A DNA stretch of 37,729 nt from an uncultured Phascolarctobacterium sp. Its GTDB lineage: Bacteria; Bacillota; Negativicutes; Acidaminococcales; Acidaminococcaceae. Under the pieces are notes generated by a model. It was not told where the DNA came from. It saw only the letters and a program-made list of their open reading frames with translations, and made no database searches. The stretch lies in the NCBI GenBank assembly GCA_900544885.1, contig UQWU01000016.1, positions 1 to 37,729 on the forward strand, given 5' to 3'. The translations under genes and the position numbers were made by a program. Positions 30,242 through 37,729 of this stretch are shown here, one piece after another (position 1 is the stretch's first letter; each line of letters opens with the position of its first letter).

Positions 30242-32945
30242 GTTCTTCACCCTCTTTATGCTTTAAAGGCAATTTAAAGGCAAATACACTTCCTGCTTTA
30301 TCCTGTCTATGCTCTGCCCACACAGTGCCGCCATGAGCTTCAACAATAGTTTTGCAGATTGCCAGGCCTAAGCCGGTTCCGCGCACTCTGTCAGTGCATT
30401 TTGCCCGATAGAATTTTTCAAAAATATGTGGCTGATCTTCATCTTGGAAACCATAACCTTCATCAATAACAAACAAAGTCACAGATTCTTTATCAGCACG
30501 GCCGCGTAATAAAATCGTGCTGCCCTCAGGAGAATATTTAGCAGCATTATCTACATAATTCAAAACTACATGCTCCAATAAGCCACCATCGCCTTCGAAC
30601 AAAGGTAAATCATCCGGCAAATCACAAGTAATAGTATAATTTTTAGCAGAAGCACCCCATTTACGTAAAGCACCGCCGATAATTTCTTCCAGATCACACC
30701 AGTCACATTTTAATTTTATCATACCACTGGCAATACGTGCAGTATCAAGTAAATTTTCAATAATTCTTTCCATACGGCTGCTACTTTCACTAATGGTATT
30801 AAACAGTTCCTGACGCATAGCATCAGTGCACTCAATACGCTTATCCTGTAAAGTATCAATCGCCCCGATAATACCAGCCATAGGCGTTTTCAGCTCATGA
30901 GAAATAGAATTAAATAAAGCAGTACGTAATTTATCGGACTCCTGCAAAATCTCGATTTCTTTACTCTGCTGTGCCAACTGTGCTTTTTGTAAAAGCACAC
31001 TCAGTAATCCAAGCCAAGCTTCTAATAATGTACGTTCCTCCGGAGATAACAACTCATTCTCCACATCGACTGCTACAACTGCCAAAACAGTATGTTCTTT
31101 TAAAACAGGTAAGAATAAATTACGAGCAGTCGGTAAAGTATCTGTAGACGAACCAGCGATACGTCCATTATGCCAACACCAATTGGCCACAACCATTTCC
31201 GCATCAGCAATTTTCATATCATTCTTCACAACAAACTCACTGGCATCAAAAGCTGTCTTTACTTTTAATTCTTTATCCTTATCCGGCAAAATAATATACA
31301 AATCACGTTTCATATTTTTGCCGACATGCTCAGCAAAGGACTTTACAATAGATTCCATATCATCGCCAACAGCGACATCCTTGCTGAATTGGTACAGGCT
31401 GTTAATGTCACGCTCTCTACGTGCTGTAACAAAAATTTCTTTTTTCAGGCTTTCAGTACGTTTACCGATAACAGAAGCAGCCACAAAGAAAATCATAAAG
31501 CTCCAAATGTAACGCAAATTATCAACCTTAAAAGTATAAGTCGGAGCCAGGAAGAAAAATTCAAAAGCTAAAATGCTTAATAAAGCTGTAATATAAGAAG
31601 CCTTGCGTCCCCACCACATAGCACTAATCAAAACAGGTAACAGATATAAGAGTGCTACGTTCACTAATTCCATATAGCGGCTTAAGCCTACCATACCTAA
31701 TGTAACAGCAGCCACCGTCAAAGCAGAACAACCAATCTGCTGCCAATGTAAGAATTTTTTCGGCACCTTTTTCGTATTAACAAAAGAACCCTCATCTTCA
31801 GCAGTAGCCGCCTTTAAAACATAAACAGGAATAATATCACTACGATCTATTAAGCGGTCAACAATAGTACGACGGAAGTAGTCACACCAGCTGGTACGTT
31901 TAGATTTACCTATAACGATAGCCGTAACATTATTTTGACGTGCTGTTTCCAATATTGTTTCTACAACATCTTCACCAAAAACACTCAACACTTTACCGCC
32001 AAGATCATGAGTTAATTTAAAGTTTTTCCAAACACGTTCTCTTTCCTTATCGCCTACCGGAAAACGGGAATGTGGTGTTTCAATATTTACAACTAATAAT
32101 TCAGAATGCAGTCCTTGCGCCATACGATGACCATTCAAAATCAACTGAGCGGCAAAAGGACTATACCCTGCACAAACCATAACACGGCCGGAAGCAGGCC
32201 ACGGACCACTAATAGAATGTAAACGCATATACTCGGTAGTCGCTTCATCAACACGAGCTGCAGTATAGCGTAAAGCTAATTCACGTAAAGCACTGATATT
32301 ACCCTGACGGAAGAAGCTCTTTAAAGCACGACTAGCTTCGGCAGGCTTATAAACCTTACCCTCACGCAAACGCTTTTGCAATTCTTCTGTAGGAATATCG
32401 ATTAACTGTACCGCATCAGCCTTAGCCACGAAATCATCAGGCACAGTTTCACGTACCACTGTACCGGTAATTTTAGCCACAACATCATTCATGCTGGCCA
32501 AATGCTGAATATTTAAGGCAGTATAAACATCAATACCGGCACGCAGAATTTCCTCAATATCGTTATAACGATAGCAAAAATGAGAACCAGGCACATTGGT
32601 ATGGGCTAATTCATCGATAATAACCAGCTGCGGATGACGCTTAATAACAGCAGCATAGTCAAATTCCTCCAGAGTATGACCCTGATAAACTATTTTCTGC
32701 TGCGGAACAACCGGCAGTCCTTCCTCTAAAACAGCAGTTTCCTTACGCTCATGACTGACAGATAAACCGATGACAACATCGACACCTTCAGCTAATTTTT
32801 CATGAGCTGCTTTTAACATGGCATAAGTTTTACCTACACCGGCAGCAGCACCTAAGAAAACTGTCAGCTTACCTCTTTCTTCTTGTTGTGCCTTTTTAAG
32901 GACTGCTTCAACGCGAGCTTTTTTTACACTATCATTAGTATCCAT
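30228..32945 (-). CDS. kdpD: Sensor histidine kinase KdpD
   Basis: A 905-residue membrane sensor. The cytoplasmic N-terminal KdpD domain has Walker A GAAAGVGKT (G32-T40) and IIDELAHTNVPGS. A Usp domain (about 245-365), four membrane helices (about 395-490), a GAF-like domain and the kinase core follow. H683 (SISHELKTPM) is the phosphorylated histidine; the ATPase domain has LNYVDNAAKY, DEGYGF and GTGLGLAIC. The Usp domain reads VCAGYSPFAAQLI, which lacks the SxS motif used by Staphylococcus KdpD to bind c-di-AMP. The start is the ATG eight bases after AAAGG. It is in one run with kdpC and kdpE. Confidence 0.97.
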   Translation of the reverse strand: MDTNDSVKKARVEAVLKKAQQEERGKLTVFLGAAAGVGKTYAMLKAAHEKLAEGVDVVIGLSVSHERKETAVLEEGLPVVPQQKIVYQGHTLEEFDYAAVIKRHPQLVIIDELAHTNVPGSHFCYRYNDIEEILRAGIDVYTALNIQHLASMNDVVAKITGTVVRETVPDDFVAKADAVQLIDIPTEELQKRLREGKVYKPAEASRALKSFFRQGNISALRELALRYTAARVDEATTEYMRLHSISGPWPASGRVMVCAGYSPFAAQLILNGHRMAQGLHSELLVVNIETPHSRFPVGDKERERVWKNFKLTHDLGGKVLSVFGEDVVETILETARQNNVTAIVIGKSKRTSWCDYFRRTIVDRLIDRSDIIPVYVLKAATAEDEGSFVNTKKVPKKFLHWQQIGCSALTVAAVTLGMVGLSRYMELVNVALLYLLPVLISAMWWGRKASYITALLSILAFEFFFLAPTYTFKVDNLRYIWSFMIFFVAASVIGKRTESLKKEIFVTARRERDINSLYQFSKDVAVGDDMESIVKSFAEHVGKNMKRDLYIILPDKDKELKVKTAFDASEFVVKNDMKIADAEMVVANWCWHNGRIAGSSTDTLPTARNLFLPVLKEHTVLAVVAVDVENELLSPEERTLLEAWLGLLSVLLQKAQLAQQSKEIEILQESDKLRTALFNSISHELKTPMAGIIGAIDTLQDKRIECTDAMRQELFNTISESSSRMERIIENLLDTARIASGMIKLKCDWCDLEEIIGGALRKWGASAKNYTITCDLPDDLPLFEGDGGLLEHVVLNYVDNAAKYSPEGSTILLRGRADKESVTLFVIDEGYGFQDEDQPHIFEKFYRAKCTDRVRGTGLGLAICKTIVEAHGGTVWAEHRQDKAGSVFAFKLPLKHKEGEEHDGK

Positions 32946-32971
32946 GCTTCTAACCTTTCTAAAATAAATAC

Positions 32972-33002
32972 ACAAATAAGGCTGCCAGGCAGCCCTATTT
33001 GT
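32972..33002. repeat. Long near-perfect hairpin between kdpC and kdpD
   Basis: ACAAATA/TATTTGT plus GGCTGCC/GGCAGCC with one internal mismatch and almost no loop (31 bases). No T run follows on the minus strand, so it is unlikely to be a full terminator. It may act as an mRNA processing or stability element that separates kdpFABC from kdpDE levels. Confidence 0.7.
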
Positions 33003-33047
33003 AGATATTCATATTTTTAGTTGTATTTTTTATATTTTTCTAAATTA

Positions 33048-33614
33048 TTATTTACCCTGAACCGCATCTAAAGCTAAATTCAGATTTAAAACATTAACTC
33101 TGCTATCGCCCATAAATCCTAAAACAGGAGCTTCCGTATTGGCATCAATTAATTTCATTACAGAATCCACATCCATATTTCTTGCTGCAGCAACACGTTT
33201 AGCTTGCATTTTAATGGCTTCCGGAGTCATGTGCGGATCTATACCGCTTGCGGAGTTAGTAACCATAACAGTCGGTACAGCATCGTTAGCAGATAACGCA
33301 TACGCTTTTCTTACATCGGCAGCACCCTTTTCAACCTGCTCTTTTAATTTAGCATTGATAGCACCATAGTTAGTACCACCAGAGTTAGCAGCATCATAAC
33401 CATTAGCGGAAGGACGACCACTAAAATATTTGTCACTTTTAAATTCCTGGCCAATTAACTCAGAACCTACAGCTTGACCATTTTTTTCTATTATACTGCC
33501 ATTTGCGGTATATGGAAAGATTATTTGGCTAATACCAGTCATAGCCAAAGGATAAACAATACCACATACAAAAGTCATTATTAAAACGGCACGTAAAGCC
33601 TTCATAATCTGCAT
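33048..33614 (-). CDS. kdpC: Potassium-transporting ATPase subunit KdpC
   Basis: A 188-residue subunit of the KdpFABC K+ pump. One N-terminal membrane helix (about 5-28) and a periplasmic domain with KSDKYFSGRPSANGYDAANSGGTN, the family hallmark, and ASGIDPHMTPEAIKMQAKRVA. It stabilises the KdpA-KdpB complex and is thought to influence nucleotide binding by KdpB. The ATG lies nine bases after GGAGG. The next ATG, three codons on, is less well placed. Confidence 0.96.
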   Translation of the reverse strand: MQIMKALRAVLIMTFVCGIVYPLAMTGISQIIFPYTANGSIIEKNGQAVGSELIGQEFKSDKYFSGRPSANGYDAANSGGTNYGAINAKLKEQVEKGAADVRKAYALSANDAVPTVMVTNSASGIDPHMTPEAIKMQAKRVAAARNMDVDSVMKLIDANTEAPVLGFMGDSRVNVLNLNLALDAVQGK

Positions 33615-33629
33615 CCTACTTAACCTCCT

Positions 33630-35666
33630 TTAAGCGATACCAAGAGCAGCTAAAATCATATCAATAATCTTAATGCCCAGGAACGGAGCAATGATACCGC
33701 CTACACCATAAATCAACAGGTTACGTTTCAGAATAGCGTCTGCACCGATAGGTTTATAAGCAACACCATGCATAGCCAACGGAATCAAGAAGATGATGAT
33801 TAAGGCGTTAAAAATAATCGCACTTAAAATTGCACTATCAGGAGAAGTAAGTCCCATGATATTCAAAGCACCCAGCGGAGGATAGATAGAAGCAAACATT
33901 GCCGGTAAAATAGCGAAGTATTTAGCCACGTCGTTTGCAATACTAAAAGTAGTCAAACTACCACGAGTCATCAGTAATTGTTTGCCGATGGCAACAATAT
34001 CAATCAATTTAGTAGGGTCACTATCTAAGTCAACCATGTTACCTGCTTCTTTAGCAGCTTGAGTACCACTGTTCATTGCTACACCAACATCAGCTTGTGC
34101 CAGTGCAGGAGCATCGTTGGTACCATCACCGGTCATAGCAACCAGCATACCATCATCTTGATATTTTTTAATCATTTTCAGCTTAGATTCAGGAGTAGCT
34201 TCTGCCAGATAATCATCAACACCTGCTTCAGCAGCAATTGCTGCAGCAGTCAGACGGTTATCGCCGGTAATCATAACTGTTTTAATACCCATTTTACGTA
34301 ATTGCTCAAAACGCTCTTTAATACCGCCTTTTACAATATCCTTTAAATGGATAACACCCATAACTACATTATCTTTAACAACTACCAACGGAGTACCGCC
34401 TTCGTTAGCAATGCTTACACAGTCTTTAACAACATGTTCAGGGAAGAAACCGTTTTCTTGTTGAATGTATTTTTGCATAGCATCTTCCGCGCCTTTAAAG
34501 ATACGGCAATCAGAAAGAATAATACCACTCATACGAGTCATTGCAGAGAACGGAACGAATTCGCCTTTGCTTTCTTGACGGGTCATTCTTACACCATATT
34601 TTTTATCAGCCAAAGTAACAATACTACGACCTTCAGGAGTTTCATCAGGCAGAGATGCTAAGCAAGCAGCTTCGGCCATTTCGTCAATAGAAATATTAGG
34701 TGCAGGCAGAAAATTAATTGCCATACGGTTACCAATAGTAATTGTACCGGTTTTATCCAACAGCAGGGCGTTTACGTCGCCGGCAGCTTCAACTGCACGA
34801 CCACTCATAGCCAGTACGTTACGACTCAGCAGACGATCCATACCAGCGATACCGATTGCAGAGAGCAGACCACCGATAGTGGTAGGAATCAAGCAGACCA
34901 ACAAAGCAATCAATGCAGGAATGCTCAACAAACCGCCAGAATAAATAGCGAAGGGTTCCAGAGTAGCAACAGCTACAACGAAGATAATTGACAAACCAAC
35001 TAACAATAAAGTTAAAGCAATTTCGTTCGGAGTTTTTTGTCTTTGAGCACCTTCAACAAGGCTAATCATTTTATCAAGGAATGTTTCACCAGGGTTAGCA
35101 GTTACACGAACTTTAATCCAGTCGGACAGAACCTTGGTACCACCGGTAACAGCACTGCGGTCGCCACCTGCTTCACGAATAACAGGAGCAGATTCACCAG
35201 TAACAGCACTTTCATCAACAGAAGCCATACCTTCAATGATTTCGCCATCGTTAGCAATCAACTCCCCGGCTTTTACATAAATTACATCGCCCATACGGAT
35301 TTGGTCAGAAGTTACCATAACTTCACTGCCGTCATCCAGTAATTTACGGGCTTGAATAGAAGTACGAGTGCTACGCAAGCTTTGTGCCTGTGCTTTACCT
35401 CTACCTTCAGCAACAGCTTCAGCAAAGTTTGCAAACAGAACAGTGAACCATAACCAAATATCCAAATGTAAGTTGAATAAACCACGTTCTGTTTCGCCGT
35501 TCATAAAATTACTGATAGTAATCAATGCTACCAGAAAAGCACCAACATAAACAATGAACATAACAGGATTACGCCATTGAATCTTAGGGCTAAGCTTTTT
35601 AAAAGAATTTATCACTGCTTCCTTGATAATTGCGTTATCAAGAGTGGCAGACTCTTGTTTTTTCAT
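33630..35666 (-). CDS. kdpB: Potassium-transporting P-type ATPase subunit KdpB
   Basis: A 678-residue catalytic subunit. P-type signatures are complete: the actuator TGES (T156-S159), the phosphorylated D304 in DKTGTIT, the K+/proton-path membrane motif CLIPTTIGGLLSAIGIAG, MITGDNRLTA, and the hinge TGDGTNDAPALAQADVG. The TGES serine is the residue phosphorylated for inhibition in the E. coli pump. Seven membrane helices are expected, in the usual places. Length is close to E. coli KdpB (682). GGAGG lies 10 bases upstream and overlaps the kdpA end. Confidence 0.98.
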   Translation of the reverse strand: MKKQESATLDNAIIKEAVINSFKKLSPKIQWRNPVMFIVYVGAFLVALITISNFMNGETERGLFNLHLDIWLWFTVLFANFAEAVAEGRGKAQAQSLRSTRTSIQARKLLDDGSEVMVTSDQIRMGDVIYVKAGELIANDGEIIEGMASVDESAVTGESAPVIREAGGDRSAVTGGTKVLSDWIKVRVTANPGETFLDKMISLVEGAQRQKTPNEIALTLLLVGLSIIFVVAVATLEPFAIYSGGLLSIPALIALLVCLIPTTIGGLLSAIGIAGMDRLLSRNVLAMSGRAVEAAGDVNALLLDKTGTITIGNRMAINFLPAPNISIDEMAEAACLASLPDETPEGRSIVTLADKKYGVRMTRQESKGEFVPFSAMTRMSGIILSDCRIFKGAEDAMQKYIQQENGFFPEHVVKDCVSIANEGGTPLVVVKDNVVMGVIHLKDIVKGGIKERFEQLRKMGIKTVMITGDNRLTAAAIAAEAGVDDYLAEATPESKLKMIKKYQDDGMLVAMTGDGTNDAPALAQADVGVAMNSGTQAAKEAGNMVDLDSDPTKLIDIVAIGKQLLMTRGSLTTFSIANDVAKYFAILPAMFASIYPPLGALNIMGLTSPDSAILSAIIFNALIIIFLIPLAMHGVAYKPIGADAILKRNLLIYGVGGIIAPFLGIKIIDMILAALGIA

Positions 35667-35682
35667 AATTCATCATCCTCCA

Positions 35683-37389
35683 TTAAAATACTTTTCCTTG
35701 CAACATAAAGAGATGATCCACAACAGGGCCTAATGCCAAAGCAGGGAAGAAAGTCAAAGCACCAACTAATAAGATGATGCCGCAAAGCAAAAGTGCGAAC
35801 AAAACACTACCGGTATCAAAGGTACCTGCACTTGCTGGAGTAATTTTCTTAGTAGACATACTACCTGCAATAGCCAGGACAGGAACGATTACACCAAAAC
35901 GACCAATCAGCATTGCTAAACCGATAGTAACGTTATACCAAGGACAGTTAGCACCTAAGCCACCGAAAGCACTACCATTGTTACCTGCACCAGAAGCATA
36001 AGCGTACAGAACTTCACTTAAACCATGAGGACCAGGCTGACTGATACCGGATAAACCTACATCTAATACAGAAGCAGCAGCACTAAAGCCCAGCACAGTA
36101 ATGGACGGAATCAGTAAGCCAACGATAGTAAATACGATTTCTCTAGATTCTACTTTTTTACCTAAATATTCAGGAGTACGACCAACCATCAAACCGATGA
36201 TGAATACAGTGATGAATACATACAGCAACATACCATAGAAGCCTGCGCCAGTACCACCGTAAACGATTTCGCCTAACATCATTTGCAGCATCGGCACCAA
36301 ACCACCGATACCAGTTAAGCAATCATGCCAAGAGTTAACTGCACCGCAAGAAGCAGCAGTAGTAACAGTAGTAAACAAGGTAGAAGAACCAATGCCAAAA
36401 CGGACCTCTTTACCTTCCATAGCAGTTGCACCACTCAGATTATAAGCAGCTAAAATATTGTTGCCACTGCTTTCTGCCCAATAGCAGATACCGAACATCA
36501 AAGTGAAGAGAATGCTCATGGAAGCCAAAATTGCATAACCTTGTTTTTTAGAACCACACATCTCACCATAGCAGGTCAGGAGAGCTGCGGATACAATCAA
36601 GATGGAATACATTTCCAAGAAGTTAGTAAACGGTGTCGGGTTTTCATAAGGATGAGCAGAGTTTGCATTGAAGAAACCACCGCCGTTAGTACCCAACAGC
36701 TTAATAGCTTCCTGAGAAGCAACAGGGCCTGTAGCAATGATTTGTTCAACACCCTCCAAAGTAGTTACATGAGGATAAGCATTCAGGTTTTGCGGAACCC
36801 CGCAAGCAACCAAAACCAAAGCAAATACAACGCACATCGGCAGGAATACTCTGGTTACAGAACGAGTTAAATCCACATAGAAGTTACCCAGGTTATCAGT
36901 GCCTCTGTTAATCAAACCACGAATCAAAGCAATAGCTACAGCAACACCAGTGGCTGCAGAAACGAAATTCTGCACAGTTAAGCCGGCCATTTGGGTGAAG
37001 TAGCTCAAAGTTGTTTCACCGCTATAAGATTGCCAGTTAGTGTTAGTCATAAAACTGGAGGCAGTATTAAAAGCTAAATGCCAGCTTTCTACATTACCTA
37101 AATGCTCCAAGTTCAACGGCAGCCAAGCCTGAACTAATTGCATTACAAACAAAAGCAAAAAGCCTAAAACGTTAAATGCGATTAAATGCCAGGAATATTG
37201 TTTCCAATTCATTCCTTCCCATTGGTTAACGCCCATAATTTTGTATAAAGCATTTTCCAACGGAGTAAAAATTTTATCACCTACAACAGGTTTTAATTGA
37301 TACACCTTAGCTAAATATTTGCCTAAAGGTACGCTAGTTGCTAACAGGACTAGCATAAATCCCAAAAATAAGATATAGTCTTTATTCAT
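35683..37389 (-). CDS. kdpA: Potassium-transporting ATPase subunit KdpA
   Basis: A 568-residue K+-channel-like subunit of the Trk/KdpA superfamily, with about ten membrane helices and four degenerate P-loops. The selectivity-filter region GTNGGGFFNANSAHPYENPT is present, as are SSFMTNTNWQSYSGE (first P-loop) and GSAFGGLGANCPWY (fourth). The start is the ATG nine bases after GGAGG, one base beyond the kdpF stop. A longer frame beginning upstream would lie within kdpF and is rejected. Product: high-affinity K+ uptake under K+ limitation. Confidence 0.97.
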   Translation of the reverse strand: MNKDYILFLGFMLVLLATSVPLGKYLAKVYQLKPVVGDKIFTPLENALYKIMGVNQWEGMNWKQYSWHLIAFNVLGFLLLFVMQLVQAWLPLNLEHLGNVESWHLAFNTASSFMTNTNWQSYSGETTLSYFTQMAGLTVQNFVSAATGVAVAIALIRGLINRGTDNLGNFYVDLTRSVTRVFLPMCVVFALVLVACGVPQNLNAYPHVTTLEGVEQIIATGPVASQEAIKLLGTNGGGFFNANSAHPYENPTPFTNFLEMYSILIVSAALLTCYGEMCGSKKQGYAILASMSILFTLMFGICYWAESSGNNILAAYNLSGATAMEGKEVRFGIGSSTLFTTVTTAASCGAVNSWHDCLTGIGGLVPMLQMMLGEIVYGGTGAGFYGMLLYVFITVFIIGLMVGRTPEYLGKKVESREIVFTIVGLLIPSITVLGFSAAASVLDVGLSGISQPGPHGLSEVLYAYASGAGNNGSAFGGLGANCPWYNVTIGLAMLIGRFGVIVPVLAIAGSMSTKKITPASAGTFDTGSVLFALLLCGIILLVGALTFFPALALGPVVDHLFMLQGKVF

Positions 37390-37390
37390 C

Positions 37391-37477
37391 TTAAAATTCC
37401 TCCGGATTGCATAGTGCATAAACTAAATATGCCAAAATCAATACAGCCAAGATTAAGCCCAAATATAAATCAAGCAT
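37391..37477 (-). CDS. kdpF: Potassium pump small subunit KdpF
   Basis: A 28-residue single-helix peptide. It starts MLDLYLGLILAVLILAYLVY and ends ALCNPEEF. The layout of a hydrophobic helix ending in Y-x-L-C/x-N-P-E-x-F is the KdpF pattern, which lies in the KdpA-KdpB interface and stabilises the complex. GAGGAG lies eight bases before the ATG, and the stop is one base before the kdpA ATG. It is the first gene of the operon. Confidence 0.9.
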   Translation of the reverse strand: MLDLYLGLILAVLILAYLVYALCNPEEF

Positions 37478-37512
37478 TTTCAAAACTCCTCTTTGTCATC
37501 TAAACATCATTC

Positions 37513-37543
37513 CCAAAGAAATACCTGCAGTTTATTTCTTTGG
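37513..37543 (-). promoter_or_regulatory. Hairpin at the 5' end of the kdp mRNA
   Basis: An 11-bp perfect stem CCAAAGAAATA/TATTTCTTTGG with a nine-base loop that contains the palindrome CTGCAG. It starts at about the predicted +1 and lies 36 bases before the kdpF ATG. It may stabilise the message or dimerise by a kissing loop (inference). Confidence 0.55.
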
Positions 37544-37550
37544 TATCATT

Positions 37551-37619
37551 ATTGTATATCCAAAGAGCGTAAAAATGCTGTTAAAATATTACCCTACGGC
37601 GTAAAAATTCCGTAAAAAT
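37551..37619 (-). promoter_or_regulatory. kdp promoter with phased KdpE-like boxes
   Basis: A -10-like TACAAT (37551-37556) has no good -35 box. Upstream are the boxes CGTAAAAAT at 37568, a 7-of-9 copy TGTTAAAAT at 37579, and CGTAAAAAT at 37600 and 37611 (plus-strand reading). Within each pair the period is 11 bp, and the pairs are 21 bp apart. This is the expected geometry for an OmpR-family dimer such as KdpE; identity of the binder is inference. Confidence 0.6.
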
Positions 37620-37649
37620 AGCCGTCTGACTAACAAAAGTCAGACGGCT
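37620..37649. terminator. Bidirectional intrinsic terminator upstream of kdp
   Basis: A 12-bp perfect stem AGCCGTCTGACT/AGTCAGACGGCT with a six-base loop; T-rich on the minus strand and TTAATAAATTTTT on the plus strand. It isolates kdp from whatever lies to the right. Confidence 0.85.
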
Positions 37650-37666
37650 TAATAAATTTTTCCTTA

Positions 37667-37729
37667 TGGTTCATTGTAAAATGAAATTGCACACCTTGAA
37701 AACAGAATAAAAATAGTCCATTGTGACCT
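37667..37729 (-). mobile_element. Probable IS21-family terminus at the right edge
   Basis: On the minus strand the repeated-end pattern GGACTATTTTTATTCTGTTTTC is present (22 bases written here in two parts: GGACTATTTTT, ATTCTGTTTTC). It is followed by a TGCAATTTCATTTTACAATG stretch and ends with CA at about 37667. These resemble IS21-family terminal repeats as I remember them. The transposase genes would be outside the window. A competing reading is an rRNA spacer, because the plus strand has CCTTGAAAACAGAATA. Confidence 0.35.

Noticed and set aside
37478..37566. c-di-AMP (ydaO) riboswitch before kdp
   Set aside because: The leader after the predicted start is only about 67 bases and shows a single hairpin, too short for that riboswitch.
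37651..37729. rRNA operon spacer at the right edge (CCTTGAAAACAGAATA)
   Set aside because: The resemblance is short. The repeated-end pattern and TG...CA boundary fit an IS21-like terminus better, though not proven.
1..37729. CRISPR array, prophage, toxin-antitoxin or biosynthetic cluster
   Set aside because: No regularly spaced repeats, phage structural genes, paired small toxin genes or multi-domain synthases were found on either strand.

Overview
The window looks like chromosomal core DNA from a low-GC Firmicute of the class Negativicutes, perhaps near Phascolarctobacterium/Acidaminococcaceae. That placement is inference. It rests on Firmicute gene orders (dnaX-ybaB-recR-bofA, walJ-htrA-rlmH, DegV/FakA pair), a full kdpFABCDE locus, AGGAGG-type ribosome binding sites with several TTG/GTG starts, and no walRK or sporulation genes. 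Almost everything reads on the minus strand; the one confident plus-strand gene is a Ppx/GppA-HD phosphatase. Both edges appear to lie in insertion sequences (an IS256-type transposase start at the left, an IS21-like terminus at the right), so the window may be a whole contig broken at repeats.

Left part (1-6650): IS256-type transposase start, tRNA-Arg(CCU), a small two-helix membrane protein resembling Imm17, an unknown 101-residue protein, and a polyphosphate locus. In that locus ppk is translationally coupled to a Ppx/GppA-HD paralogue whose phosphate-binding motifs are degenerate. An intact Ppx/GppA-HD paralogue is transcribed divergently. The intergenic region between the paralogues carries a 17-bp inverted repeat.

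Middle (6660-24950): an M20 peptidase, MntP, a split ThrE-type exporter (YjjP/YjjB) and a uracil-DNA-glycosylase-like protein form one run. An LTA-synthase-like sulfatase, a lipid kinase and a GtrA protein form another, preceded by a terminator with a promoter inside it. Next come walJ-htrA-rlmH, then fakB-fakA-fur (fatty acid kinase plus a Fur/PerR regulator). A 456-bp gap follows that holds a candidate small RNA. After it lie an LCP-family ligase, a CoA-type Nudix hydrolase, an acidic amino acid/dicarboxylate symporter with TTGTATACA operator-like boxes, and a ThiD/PdxK kinase.

Right part (24600-37729): bofA-recR-ybaB-dnaX (recombination and replication), the SRP RNA gene, tRNA-Ser(GGA), and a tandem universal stress protein. 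The latter sits next to the high-affinity potassium uptake operon kdpFABC and its sensor-regulator pair kdpDE. The kdp promoter region has four copies of a CGTAAAAAT-like box in two 11-bp-phased pairs, as expected for an OmpR-family regulator such as KdpE.

I saw no CRISPR array, prophage, toxin operon, defence island or biosynthetic cluster. The most notable signals are regulatory (short RNA, phased operators, nested promoter/terminator) and the degenerate phosphatase paralogue coupled to ppk.
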